A stretch of 64,000 nucleotides of DNA. Source: Sipunculus nudus. Taxonomy: Eukaryota; Annelida; Sipuncula; Golfingiida; Sipunculidae. This document shows positions 24,541-36,728 of this stretch, in pieces. A program made the position numbers and the translations under genes. The stretch's first letter is position 1. The number at the start of each line of letters is the position of its first letter. The notes under the pieces are model-generated. The model was not told the origin of the DNA, searched no databases, and was given only the letters and a program-made list of their open reading frames with translations. The stretch spans positions 28,409,729 to 28,473,728 of the forward strand of contig CM049314.1 in NCBI GenBank assembly GCA_026874595.1, written 5' to 3'.

Positions 24541-24560
24541 CCGTCTTCTTCGTCCATTTT

Positions 24561-24765
24561 TAGCTCAGATGACTATACGTCATCTGAGCTATAGTCATGG
24601 TCCTTTGTCCGTCGTCCATCCGTCCGTTAACAGGGCACACTTTGAAAACGTTGGACCTACGAATCCAAAATTTTGCATACTGTTAGGTGTCTTCTTCCAT
24701 ACCGGAAATTGAGTCACTGGGACTTCATTCCTTCATGATATAGAAAACCTCAATTTTCCATTAAA
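24561..24765 (+). repeat. dispersed repeat end beginning with a 13-bp inverted repeat
   Basis: TAGCTCAGATGAC (24561-24573) and GTCATCTGAGCTA (24579-24591) are exact inverses around a 5-bp loop. They are followed by ATGGTCCTTTGTCCGTCGTC, GTTGGACCTACGAATC and GGGACTTCATTC, as in the copy at 15248-15435. Confidence 0.75.
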
Positions 24766-25650
24766 AACCCACTGTTAAACTTCAAGGCTGCTTAATATAA
24801 AAACCACTCATCTGTTTTTTATCTAATTTCATATACATATTTCTCTAAATATTTCCTATATGCATACAAGAAATTATGTCAGTATTGCGTAATTGTTTTA
24901 AGTTATGGGCCGAACGTAGTGCACTTTGTAAAAAAAAAACAAGAAATATATTTACTCCTTTTACATGAGAATTGATGAAGCTTGAGATTTTTTTTGGTCA
25001 GGAATACAACAATATTCAATCAAGATTCAATTGTAAACCCAGAAGTAGTTCTGATTTTTTCAAATTTTATAAATTATTAGCATTAATAAAAAATCAGTGC
25101 CCAGCTTTGACCATGGCACGTCTGTGTCCTTTAAGGACTGTTGATATAATATCCATATCATGCACACATAAGGAGTTCAGTTTGTTACTTTTGAAAGCTG
25201 ATAGAACTTGCCAAAAATCTGTAGCATTTATTAAAGTTTTTATGAAACCATATCCGATCCAGGCTCTACCCAGCCTCTCTTCAATCACCTGTATGTCACC
25301 TTGATGACCTTTTAGGCATATTATGCATGCTTGAGGTGGGGCCATACTTGGTAGCCAGGCAGCTAATTGCTGGCCACAGTGTATCCAGGTGTCCAACCCA
25401 ACCCATCTGGTAGTTGTTTTGCCCATCAGCATAACAATAAACAATAAATCAATAAATTTTTATTGGTTTTTAATAAAAATTCAGAAAAATTAATAGAAAA
25501 GGAAATTGAAAGTTGATGAGTTACTGAAAAATTACCTTGCAATTATTGACGTGGTAGGAATCTTGTATGGATGGATGAAAATGTATTCCAAATAACACCA
25601 TGCAGTCACCAATAGTATTTTTCATTTCAATTTTAATGATAGAAAATAAT
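24766..25650 (-). other. non-coding interval with one unassigned open frame (25094-25444)
   Basis: The minus strand is open for 116 codons (25094-25444) with a non-repetitive composition and short cysteine- and tryptophan-bearing words such as ATDFWQVLSAFKSN. No domain was recognised. The ATG is followed by no obvious signal peptide. It could be a fragment of a transposon-derived protein or chance; the opposite strand is also open over part of it. Left as unassigned. Confidence 0.3.
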
Positions 25651-27118
25651 TGTATCCCCAGACAAAGTCGGGATACAATGGTTTAAACACGGTCGCGCCG
25701 CCACCGCCGCCACAGAGATTTGTTTGGACGCGATAACTTAAAAGATCTAACGGATCTTCACCAATCTTGACATGTGCATAGATATGGGTGAGAGGACGAA
25801 GCTTATTTAAAATGGGGTCATGACCTTTTCTAGGAGAGTGACCTTGACCTTGAATTTGGGGGAAATCATATAATTTTTTAAATATCTCAAGAAATATTTC
25901 ATGGATTGATTAATCAAAGATCTTTGATAGCCTTGTGATGTACCGGAAACTTGTGGCGCCACTTGTTATCCCTTTTTTGTTTTCTTGCCGTTTAATACCC
26001 CAGTCATTGCCACTTAACAGTACTGAGAGCATTAAAAGTAAAAAACTAAAGGACAGATTTCTTTCATATTATGCATATACATGGACATGAGTTATGGGAT
26101 GATGTATATTTAAATGGGGGTCATGATCTTTCCTGTGAGAGTGGCCTTGACCTTGAATATTGTCATATATGGTGAAAACCACACACAATCATAAATATCT
26201 CAATAAGAGATGCATGGATTGGTTTAAAAATCAAAGTGACAAAAGATCTTCGATGGCTTTGTCTTCTGCGTAATACAGGTGATGCCACCTTCTGCCCTTT
26301 CCTTGTTTTCGCACCTAATAATATCGCATTATTGCCACTTGACAGTACTGTGAGCATTATCAGTCTAAAACTTGTGGACAGATTTGGCTGAAAGTTTGCA
26401 TGTTAATTGATCTCGGATACCTCCATCCCATACTCAAGACTGGTGGCGCTATCTTTAATTATTATTGCGTGGCGTCCATCCGTACGTTTGCTTTCAGTGA
26501 AAATTGCTCATATCTCCGGAAAAGTTCGAGGTATTGGTCTGAAATGTGGCATGTCCATCCATCTTTGAATGTTTTTTTTTTCGTAAAACAGACAGGTGGC
26601 GCCATCTACCTTCCCTTTTTTGTAGAATAGATTAATGCCCTTTTCTCAGAAGTGATTTCCCCCATGTTGACCTAAAATTGTGCATATCCATCGATCGTGG
26701 ACTCCTCCCTCTTGTACTTAAGACTGTTGGCGTCATCTGCAATCGTTTTGCCATAGCGTCCATCTGTACGTGTGTTTAAGATGAAAATTGCTCATATCTC
26801 CGGAGTGGTTCAATGAGTTGGTCTCTAATTGGCATACACATCCATCATGGAGAGTTTTCTCGTCTACCATACAGGTGGCACCACCCACCCCACCAATTTT
26901 ATAGTATAAATTAATACCCTATCCTCAAGAGTGATTTCCCATATTGGCCCCCATATTTGGTGAAAAATTGCTTTTTATTTTGATAGATGGAAGAAACCAT
27001 AGTCGCTTGCCAATTGTCAGTATATGCTGCTGAAGATTGGGGGAGGGTATTCTTAAAAGGAGGGGGGGGGGGTTAATTGTCTGGGGACACTCTGGCACCA
27101 GCCGTGCCAAGAAATATC
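25651..27118 (+). mobile_element. 1.5-kb dispersed element with CCCCAGACAA-type ends, copy 2
   Basis: It starts TGTATCCCCAGACAAAGTCG (25651-25670) and ends TTGTCTGGGGACAC (27077-27090) plus a GAAATATCTAG tail, the same ends as copy 1. The left half shares the GTCATGACCTTTTCTAGGAG and GTGATGTACCGGAAACTTG module, present twice about 300 bp apart. The right half differs from copy 1: it holds two 284-bp units each with GAAAATTGCTCATATCTCCG (26499, 26783) and a CAGGTGGCGCCA/CAGGTGGCACCA word. No coding sequence. Confidence 0.75.
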
Positions 27119-28885
27119 TAGTTATATTATATTATTCATTACTAATTATTGGGCGTCATTTGAAGGAAATTAATGATAGACAAAGATGCAGTTGATAATA
27201 TTAATCTAAATTACAGGTCTCTTCCAAGTGTTTTAGCTAGTTAATTTATATTCATTGCATAATTTGAAAAAAAGTCAAAATTTAAAAATTTTCACTGACA
27301 AGTACTGATTAAAGATGTCAGTATGTTTTACTAATGATATTAAGACTTATGGCTGTATCAGCTGTCACAAGACTATGTAAATTATAAAAATTTATATTTG
27401 TTAATAGACTGGTTCCTTTGTTTCAGTTAATAAACATAAACATCCCCGTCTCTAGTTTGACCCTTCTATGATTTATAGTGTGTTCTTTTCCTTAGGTTAT
27501 TTTTACACATATTACGGTTTCATAGCTGAGACTACTTTTAATTTTTTCAGATACATTATTTTTTAAATATTTGAAAATGATAAAAAAATAGATCTAAGAG
27601 AAGTTCTCATTATGACTTTTTAATGTTAATAATTGTCATACGATTCTTACTGTGTCTAGTGTGTAGATTATTGTGAACGTCGTCCAAAGTGAATATATTA
27701 GTTTTTATTTTTATTTTAACACTATAAATCAAAGCTGGAGAACCAGGTACCTGTGATCATTAAATTTCTGAATTTTGTAAATTCTGGATTTTCAACATCT
27801 TTGTCTGGCTGAAAATGACTAAACACCAGACATGGTGCGAATACTTTGCAAATGTATTTGAATACGAATATGAATATGTACTCCATAATTTAATGCATAA
27901 TAATAGCAATACAGGTAATGTGTTTTAATACAAATACGAATGCATATACTTTCAAAATGTATTCATGAATGCATTTAATGAATATATTCTAAAATATTAT
28001 TTTAATAATTATTTATTTCAGTTATATTATTAAAAAGATTCATATGAGTCTGTTATTATTTTTAATTAAAATTAGATTCGGCACAGTATTTGTTATTAAA
28101 TTTTAATAAATTGTTAAACTCTTATATTATATGTGCTGGTGCTACTTTTGGGCAAGGATAACCTGTAATTATTTAATAACACTTAAATAAATAAATAATA
28201 GTTAACACTAATGTAAAAAGCATAATTAACATGACTGATAATGGACAGTTTCGTTTCAAATATTTCTACTGCAATGTAGAATAATTTATACGGCAAGATC
28301 AAAACAATTGTGACAATAGCACTCCATTTGTAAATAATATAAATGGCATCAGTCCTCTTCGCTGTCTCCAAGGATACTATCAAAATCTTACATATCTTGA
28401 GTTAAACACCCACAGCTCATAATACAGCTTATATTACCACAAAAAAACAGCATGTGCCCCATTTTCCAAATCATATTTAGTGATGATATATAACAGCTGA
28501 GCGCTGTGGCGAATGGGTCCCTTGTTTCTTTTCTTTTTTTTTCCTTTCTCTCTTATTTATCTTTTTTTTTCTTTCATTCTTTCTGTCTTTCTTCCCATCT
28601 GAATTTATATTGACTTTGTAGTTGCTTGATAATGAATCTACCAATAAGAGTGTTCCTGGAGTCAATATGCAACATTTCTTGTTCTGACAGCACTGATCAC
28701 ATTCTAAGCGGCGGGCTTACAAAGACGCCAATTAATCGTTGTTGAAAACCAAGGAACCGTCGATTTCTTAATTTAGTTTTATCAGACATTACAACGATTA
28801 CTCCTGTCTGTGTGTAATAAATATTGTCCCATTCAATACACATACACACACACACTCACACCCACATAGTTATATATATACATTG

Positions 28886-28923
<38 letters not shown>

Positions 28924-29971
28924 AACACTGGTTTAATTTTGTCCCTTACAGTTATTGTTTAGTATATTTTGTGGTCCGTTAGGAAAACTGCATACCACCA
29001 AGAGATAATGCCATCATGGAAATAGACATATATTCAACCAGTTATAAATTTCAATAATTGACTAAAGTTGTTTCATGACTGATTTGTTCCTGTTATTCTG
29101 AACAATATGCAGTTAAACTTGGGCTGCGGACACCCTTTCTGGGGCGGACACCCCGTGTAACGGACAGCAGTTTAGACGAAAAATTGACATATTGTGGTCC
29201 ACCTAACAATTAAATATCATAGATCAAAGGCGATAAAATATATCAGCACGTTATGATGAGCTCATATCTTCTCGGTTGCTGTTGACGTGCTAATTATATC
29301 CTTGGAATAATATTTTTCCTGTCTGGATGATAAAACAATGGCCCTAACAAGAACCAATCACCGAAAAATAAAAGACATCACGTTACTACGAGTAACATGG
29401 ACTAATCACAAAGGGGACAGACTATCACATCTGTATTCATCTTCAATTAATCGACTTTAAGTGTGCGATCGAGTCGGATGTTAAAAGCAATGAAAAAAAA
29501 AGAAATAAAAAGAGATGACATAAGTAGTCAACATTTTGAAAAAGAGTGAGTCATTATGAATTGTGATTAAAATATAGGAAAAGTGGCGAGATAACACACA
29601 GCGTAAATACGTCTAAGTCCTGCCGATACAAGTTAATGTTGAAAATTCTATATATTCTGCAGCAAATAATGAAGTTAAAGACCCCAATACAATTCACGAA
29701 GCAACATAATAAATTTACAAAAAGAAATAATAAAAACAAAGTGTTAACAAAATTAATTCACATGTATATATACTTTGAGGTTAGCGATAAAAAATCACGG
29801 ATGACCTCCCCTCTTTGGCGAACACCTGGCTATAACGGGCGAATCTTCTGGTCCCGATACTCTCCGTTCTGGTCCCACTAACAGGCCAGGATTGTTATAC
29901 TTTTGTGTGTTTTATAAACCACGGGCCAGTCACAAATGTATGTCAGTAATGCATGTGTTTTACCGTTTTAA
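27119..29971. other. AT-rich non-coding interval
   Basis: Polypyrimidine run at 28518-28615 and (CA)n/(TA)n at 28840-28923. The words GCGGACACCC and GGCGGACACCCC at 29127-29153 are short and unassigned. No gene recognised over this 2.8 kb. Confidence 0.45.
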
Positions 29972-30617
29972 GATGTCTACCACACGGCCTATCATTCCCT
30001 CTAAAGTGCCGACTCCATCGCTAGATGACAGTACTATGCCGCTCACCAATCAAAATAATCTTCTCTTCATTCTAAAAAAAAATAATAGAAGATGTCAAAG
30101 CTGACCCTGCCTGGGCTTCAGCATTTACTATCGCTTTGAAAAGGCCAGTTTATGTCGAAGCAGAAGTGAATCGTTTAAAACAGATAATTGAGACCACATT
30201 GAACATTCTTAACAATTCAAACATGGAGAGATGGTAATGGTCATTACAAAAATGGTATCAAAACACATGGACAGCACAAACAGTGTGATGTCGTCCCTAC
30301 AAGATGCCATCACTATGCAGAAACAGGCTCTAGGTGGTGAGGAATCCATTAATAAGGCAACGAAACAAACACAAGCTGATGTAAAGTAAAATACTGAAAT
30401 TATTATGAAGGACCATTTGGAATTAAAGCGTGAAAGTACAAGATTGGAAGGGCTTTTGAAGTCTACTAGTAGAGATCTGCTGAATACATCAGATGACCAA
30501 ATTCCATCTCCGTCTAGTAGTGTCACCTTCCTGTGCTCTGAAGTTCAGCTTCCTGTTAAAAACTCCTCAAACCAATTTCGAACGTGTGTACACGCCCTGA
30601 GCGGTATTCCGTCTTAG
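29972..30617 (+). pseudogene. decayed open frame, possibly LINE ORF1-like
   Basis: Begins ATGTCTACCACACG at 29972. The first frame stops soon after an A-rich run (30075-30083). A second frame continues with VKADPAWASAFTIALKRP and EAEVNRLKQIIETTL, then a third with KMVSKHMDSTNSVMSSLQ and EESINKATKQTQADVK, and 30405-30617 carries ELKRESTRLEGLLKST. The heptad-like hydrophobic pattern suggests a coiled coil, as in ORF1 proteins of LINEs. It lies about 1.4 kb upstream of an RT fragment on the same strand. Three or more frame breaks make it dead. The link to the RT is an inference. Confidence 0.4.
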
Positions 30618-31989
30618 GAATCTCTGCCAGCTCGCATACATCGTAATGGAACAGGATTCAACACAACTAAAGGTCACGATGATGTTGATAGACAGAAAAC
30701 TTATGGAAATGAACCTACATGCGCGGAAAAGTCATCCACAAAACATCGGAAGCAAAAAGACTCTGATGACGATGTATCCTGAACTTTATGATGGCAATAT
30801 TGATTATCGTGTTATTGTCAATTGACCTTTGATTACATGAAGCGGAGAAATTCCAGTATAGTTGACATGATTATATTTTCAAGTATGAGGTCAGGGTACA
30901 AAGGTTGCTATTTGGAATTGCCTACGAAAAGCTGTCAAAACCTGCTGACAGGGCAATTTTGCCCGGGGAGTTTATGATAGAAAAATGGCACACAGGGTAA
31001 AATCTTGAATTGGTTGTAAGGGAGAATACGTCAGGAACATTTGCGTTTACTTTTACACTAAATTGCAAATATGCAAAGTGTAAAAGATAAACAAGAGGGA
31101 CACTCCTGATACGGAAAATTAACGATCGGTTGCTATAATGCAAGAAGAGTGTTCAGTTCAAGTGTCTTTAACTCTGATTTATTGAATATATGCAACATAG
31201 ATATACTATGCCCGTCGGAGCACCGGTTATTTCACAATAATTTGAACTTCCTTTGATCTTTAGATTGTGGTTATTTTGCCTTTGCTAAAAATGATTCCAC
31301 ACTAGATCCAATGTACCATTTCGCAGCTTTACGGCAGGTGTTGTCATTCTCTGTAAGTGGAGTTTAAAGTGTGTTGTTTCCTTGCTTGGTGATATAGAAA
31401 GTGATCGTTTCATTGGGATCCGTTTAAGAATATGAAAGGAAGAACTCCATTTCATGTTATTTGCGTGTACCTCCCTAGTTCACACTATGATTAAAATCAG
31501 TACTCACCGTGTATTTATTTACTTTATGACCTTAGTGGGCCAAGTTCTCTGGAAACTCACCCGCAAACGACAGTTATTGCAAAATCTATTCATGAAACTT
31601 TATATGAAATCATTGTACATCCAGAAAATCTGTAAAGGATCTTTGATTTCTGTTGACACGTACCAACATCGCGAAATAAGGGTTCTTTTAGACTATATAA
31701 TAGTCCAACATGAGCTGTTACCGGATGTTCTACTTGTAAGGTCATAGTTGAGCCCGGCAATGTTTTAGATCATCCCCCAGCTCTTCTGTGCTTAAATCTC
31801 ACCACGTGTCCTTTCATTTCTAGGTCGCCTTCTCAGATGGAACATTACTGGGAAAAACTTATATGCCAGGTGTCGCCTGTTTTACTTTTAAATAATATGA
31901 TTACACATAACTCACTTTAAGTTAACGAAAAATCAAATCGATTCTGTGATGATAAATTGTAATTTTAGGTCGACTGTTAGTATTTCAAA
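30618..31989. other. non-coding interval between two retroelement pieces
   Basis: The open frame 31454-31747 (97 aa, plus) has no recognisable domain. Nothing else seen. Confidence 0.4.
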
Positions 31990-32735
31990 AATACGCCTGT
32001 TGTCGTAAATACAAACCCTGTATAAGACCTAACTGGAAGAACGTTTTGGTACACTCCATAAAAAGATGTTACAAGCGAAAAAACTATGGATTGGGGGACA
32101 CAGGCCGAGAGTTAAGAATCTGATACGCATGTTGCTTTAAAGAAGCGCCAAACGAGAATTCATGAGACAGAATTAGAGGATATCACTTTCCCAGATAGAG
32201 AGAGTTCTTCATGGAAATAGATAATCGATTTTTACAAATTTTAGTCCATATTCCGTCATTGTGGCCCAAATGAAAGTTAAAATATCGATAATAATTTCAA
32301 TGAAAAAGTTACTAATGATCCGAATACGAAGTCTGAAGAATGGGCGAAAACTTTTCGAGTTGTTCTCTTGTTCCCGAATTAATATAAGCATTTCAAAAGA
32401 GTAATTGATGACAGGATGAGCGTTTACATTCATGATTCATATGACTCCACGCGTAACATATTTAACTTTTCTTTCTCTATGAAAGAAGTTGGGAAGGCTA
32501 TAAGGAGCATTATAAGAAGTAAAACTTGCGGTTAAGATAATATTTTAAACGAACATTTTAAATATGCTGGGAAAGCATTAGCTGAGCATATAAATTTTTT
32601 TTTCAATCTAGTTCTCGATCCTAGAAAGGTACCTACAGAAATTAAAAAAGGATTAGTTGTGACTCTTATTAAAAATCACAGGGAAAGTCATTTGAGAATT
32701 CTCAATTATTGAGGGATTACTTTGCTATCTAAACT
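31990..32735 (+). pseudogene. LINE reverse transcriptase fragment, N-terminal part (broken)
   Basis: About 32030-32230 reads with breaks KKMLQAKKLWIGGHRPRV and AKREF, a pattern seen between the endonuclease and RT of LINE ORF2. From 32452 it reads NIFNFSFSMKEVGKAIRS, then a stop, then ILNEHFKYAGKALAEHI, VPTEIKKGLVVTLIKN and, after another stop, GITLLSK. These match the first RT motifs, with the expected order of EH-KY, VP-E-K-G and the NYRGITLLS block. Everything downstream of this motif is missing. Multiple stops show it is dead. Confidence 0.7.
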
Positions 32736-33369
32736 CTGGCATTTGAGAATGAAAGGTAAAAAATTGGCTAGTTATTGTTTTTTACCCGCATTGTCAATCT
32801 CCAGGCAGTTCATTTCTGGTCACTGTAAGTTATTAAGTACAACTCCGCCTGCTTACCTCATTTGTAATACATCACTGGGAGAGCTGCCCTGCTGTTACCG
32901 GTGTACAGTTATTCTTATGTCATCTCAACCCCCTGCCCCCCCCCACCCAGCACACACACACACACACACTTGGGTCTATGGTAATAACTGTTTGAATTGT
33001 GTTTCCGTAATTATAAAGCTGTTTCCATTTCAATGTACAATACTTTTCAAATAGTAATTGAATTTCCTTTTAAAATGTTAGCAAAATAAAACCATTAAAT
33101 CCATCAGTATGCATAATTCGGTAAAAAAGTAGCAAAATTATGGATAAATAAATTTGCGCTTTTAGAATTAATAATTGTGATTAATTTCTGATTGAACTAA
33201 CATTTTCAGATATTTCATGTTTTGCAAATGTATAAAATAAAAATGTTCATGCTAATAAAACGTTTTCAGCTTTATGCATAATGTGATGTTATCTGACAAA
33301 ATTAGGGATATATGATGCGATTTAGAATCGTTAAGCAAATTCTATATCCAGGTATTTATGTATATTGTA
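32736..33369. other. non-coding interval
   Basis: (CA)n at 32950-32970. No gene recognised. The segment from 33276 shares the TGCATAATGTGATGTTATCTG word with 13800, next to a copy of the same repeat family. Confidence 0.4.
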
Positions 33370-33700
33370 AATATATCAAATTTCGAAACATGACACAAAT
33401 TCGTTGTAATAGAAAGGAGGATCTAATGCAACCCTGTGCATTATTTTTCTGCATCAGCAGAATGGGAAATAAAATAATCAGCTTTGTTTGTCCATCTCTC
33501 TGTTTATATTGAATATTTTATTATTATGAAAAAATATTTTCTCATGTAAACAGTGTTGGAATTAATTTCATGCCCCTTGCGCACATGCAGAGGTATTGTA
33601 ACACCTACGATCCAACCCCGGCCATTGAGTCCTTGCACCTGTGCACTGGGGACTATTTTATTGTAGCTGTATACAGTTTATGAAATAAAAAATAGCATAA
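33370..33700 (+). repeat. dispersed repeat copy (GTCCTTGCACCTGTGCACTGG family)
   Basis: Shares GGAGGATCTAATG, CATCTCTCTGT, GAATATTT, ATTATGAA, ACATGCAGAGGTATTG and CCATTGAGTCCTTGCACC with the copies at 14190, 15590 and 16080. Related words again at 35090-35200. Confidence 0.65.
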
Positions 33701-36514
33701 TAAAGAATTAGGAGCTAATTGAAACAACATATATTATATTCTTTCCTCAGCAGAATATGACAAAGTGGTAAACACCGTGTGTCAACATTTCAGTTTTTCA
33801 TGAAATCTAATACTTATAAAAGGAATTCGGTTCACGTTTGTTCGCAGTGTTCTCTATAACCGCGCTGTGTACAATATTGTGCCATACATCATATTAAAGG
33901 TTATTATCCCCTCAGTGACATAGGCGATATGAAAATAAATAATTTTTAATATACATATAATTTTGAGTGATTTTTCCGTTTTTTTACCGAGCGCAGCCGA
34001 ACTGCCTTCGCAATCACCGGAATGCGTGCATCGGGGTCACTTAACCTCTAACACTAAGGACTATTGTTCATATGAATAACGCTTGCTTTCAATGAGGGAT
34101 TTGACCCACGTGCGTGGTCAGTAAAAAAGAAAAACACATGTTTCTTGCTTTATGAAATGGAGAGTTCAACCCAGGAGGGTTAATGACAAAACCTAATTCA
34201 AGGTCCCAGTTTCTGGAACAGGGCTAGGGTGGTGTCGGGGGTTTCAGGCCTCAAAATTTGTCTGATACAATGAAACAAATATTTCGGCGAATGAAAATGA
34301 ATACGGACCCTCTGCATGGAGTCCCGTTGGATCCACTTCTGCTACTTACGAGGTATGCATATTTCTGTTTCTTTCTTCAGGAACAGTTTCCTTGCAACGT
34401 ACATTTAATAAGTCTTTCATGTGTTCCTCACATCAACCTATAATCTTTGTACGTCCACCGATAGAATCCAGTCAAATATCATCGAAAACCTGGATGCCCC
34501 CGCGTCTCATTCCGGTTCGCAATTACAAATCCATCACTGGCCAGGTCATCTAGGTAAACATACCGGGCTATAAATTTCTTGCCACAAGGACAGAACCACA
34601 GAATAAATGTTAAAAATATTGGAGCGACTGCAGGATCACTCACGCACTGTCTCCACCAGGTTATGATTTTTTCCGGACAGACGGTATGATGTTAAGGATT
34701 CATGTAATTTAAAAGTAAGTGGCAAAATTAAGATACAAGCAGCTGTACCTAGAAACGTTTTCTGTTCACAGAAGTGTTGTGCCTGAGAGAGGTGCGTGAG
34801 TTATTCTGCAGTCGTGCCAAAATGTTTATACAACTCTTAGGAGACAGTTTCCCACTGAAAACCTATATTTTCTGTTAACTTTTAGAATAAAAAAAATGAG
34901 CCAACATTTCACATCTCAGTTGATAAATCTCCCTAACCCCGGTAATAAGCCCGGTATACCGGGTCTATCAGCTAGTATGTAATAAGTATGAATCAACTTG
35001 AGTACTATTCAATAAATATCTATATGCTAAATGTATATTGATTTCACCTGTTAAGTCTGAAAACTGAAAGCAACTTACATATTCAGATATATATGTAATA
35101 TTGCAAATATATACAATTTATAAACGTAAAAATTTGATATGATAAAAAATGAAAAACTAATGCAAACATTTTTTCATTATTTTCCTGTCCAGCTGATCGG
35201 GAGATCACCTTTGTTTGTTTATTTTCTGTGTCCACTTACAAATACTCAGTACTCGCTTCGGTCATCCTCCGTCGGTCGAATTCGTGTCAGTTAAAATTAT
35301 GTAGTGCATTGACACCTATTTGCACCCACACCAGGGCAATTATTATGTGTTAAACTAAGATGGCCATACTTTTGACATATACCATGAATTTATTGTGTTT
35401 TAGCCATACATATATTTCTGTAAGCCTACAAAGTTTGATCAAACTGAGAGAGAAGTTTTTCACATATTTAACTAGGAATAGTGAATATCAGCCCATCAGG
35501 TCACAAGCCACACCTGCTAGCTGAGCCTGATGAATTATGGGTCACTTCTTTTGCCCTTAAAATTACCCACATACATGTGCATCGGCCCGACGGAATTTCC
35601 TTCGAGGAGAGAGTATATGCATTGACAAAGAAAGTACATATTATTTCATCTCAGTTAAATTAATCTTATTGTCGGAACGAATTTTCTTTTAATATTTAAG
35701 CAGATAACACGGTAAACATTATGGAACGAGGGCTCCTGCTGTTTGATTTAATATTCCCAAAAGGATCCACATATTTCGATCGTTGTTACCACGACTAACG
35801 TTAAGATAAAATTAGTTATAGCGATGTACCTTAGCGATTGTCAGCACATCATAACCATTCAACCTACAAACCCCAAACTTGAGACACCGGGATGTCCTGT
35901 GTAAATTGCCATTTAAATATCGAAATATGCCACAGTGAAATATTGTTTGCTAGATGCGCATGAAACATGACTTCTCTAGATGTTTGAAGTATTGAATAGT
36001 TGATTTCCTTCAAAATGGAAGTTTGTTTCATCCGATAACCTTGAGAAGTTAAAAACTTGCCAATTGAACTGGCAAATATGCAGAAAAATAGTCTTTTTTT
36101 TATAAAACTGTAACTTTTGAAGTACTACTGATTTTCTTTCTCATACTTGATACAGGTATTATTAAATAAAATTCCCCGATTTTCAAGGCCACAGCTAACA
36201 GTAAACAAGATTTTAGAAAAACTGTTTTCAACCCAGATGCACTTTTCCCATAGTTGCCCATGTATCTTGTTTACATATTACGCAAATTTTACTCCCTATT
36301 TTACTCAAAATGGTAACAAGACTCGATGTGCTGATAGTGCTACTTAGTATCCTTCTCATACTAAACGGTAGGTATTAAGAAGTGCTTTATTCTGATGGTT
36401 TAGTTTAAAATGAAAGTTACATCTACTATTTCAGACATTGCTTATACTGAAGGAAGGTAACGAAAATTAATTGTTTACATTTCCTGGGTTTTTTTTCTTT
36501 ATTTTTTGTAATTT
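33701..36514. other. non-coding interval
   Basis: No gene recognised. Small open frames at 34258, 35481 and 36147 have no domain or supporting context. A partial copy of the TTCAGATATATATGTAATATTG repeat family lies near 35090-35200. 34941-34973 has a short CCGGTAT/ATACCGG inverted word. Confidence 0.4.
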
Positions 36515-36728
36515 TTCGCCTCAGAGTAAAATCTCAATATATAATCGGATCGAATTAAGTCTTTTCGTCATCGGCGAACTTTAATAATAAGGATAATTAT
36601 AGTAGTAAAAATAATCCAACAGCACTTAATACATTTATATACTGTAAGTCATATAAGCTATAACATTTACATATACATAACCAAGCTGCCATGGGTTTTT
36701 TAACCTTGTATTCGTACATTAACACACA
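36515..36728 (-). repeat. 3' UTR of the L1-like LINE, copy shared with the window right edge
   Basis: Matches 63786-64000 nearly base for base (TCTCAATATATAATCGGATC, CATCGGCGAACTTTAATA, AACAGCACTTAATACATT and so on). In minus orientation each copy ends in GAGGCGAAAA and then an A-rich tail. Confidence 0.9.

Noticed and set aside
24327-24712. Two overlapping Ser/Phe/Leu-rich open frames
   Set aside because: They follow the CTTT/CTTC microsatellite in two frames and have no other support.
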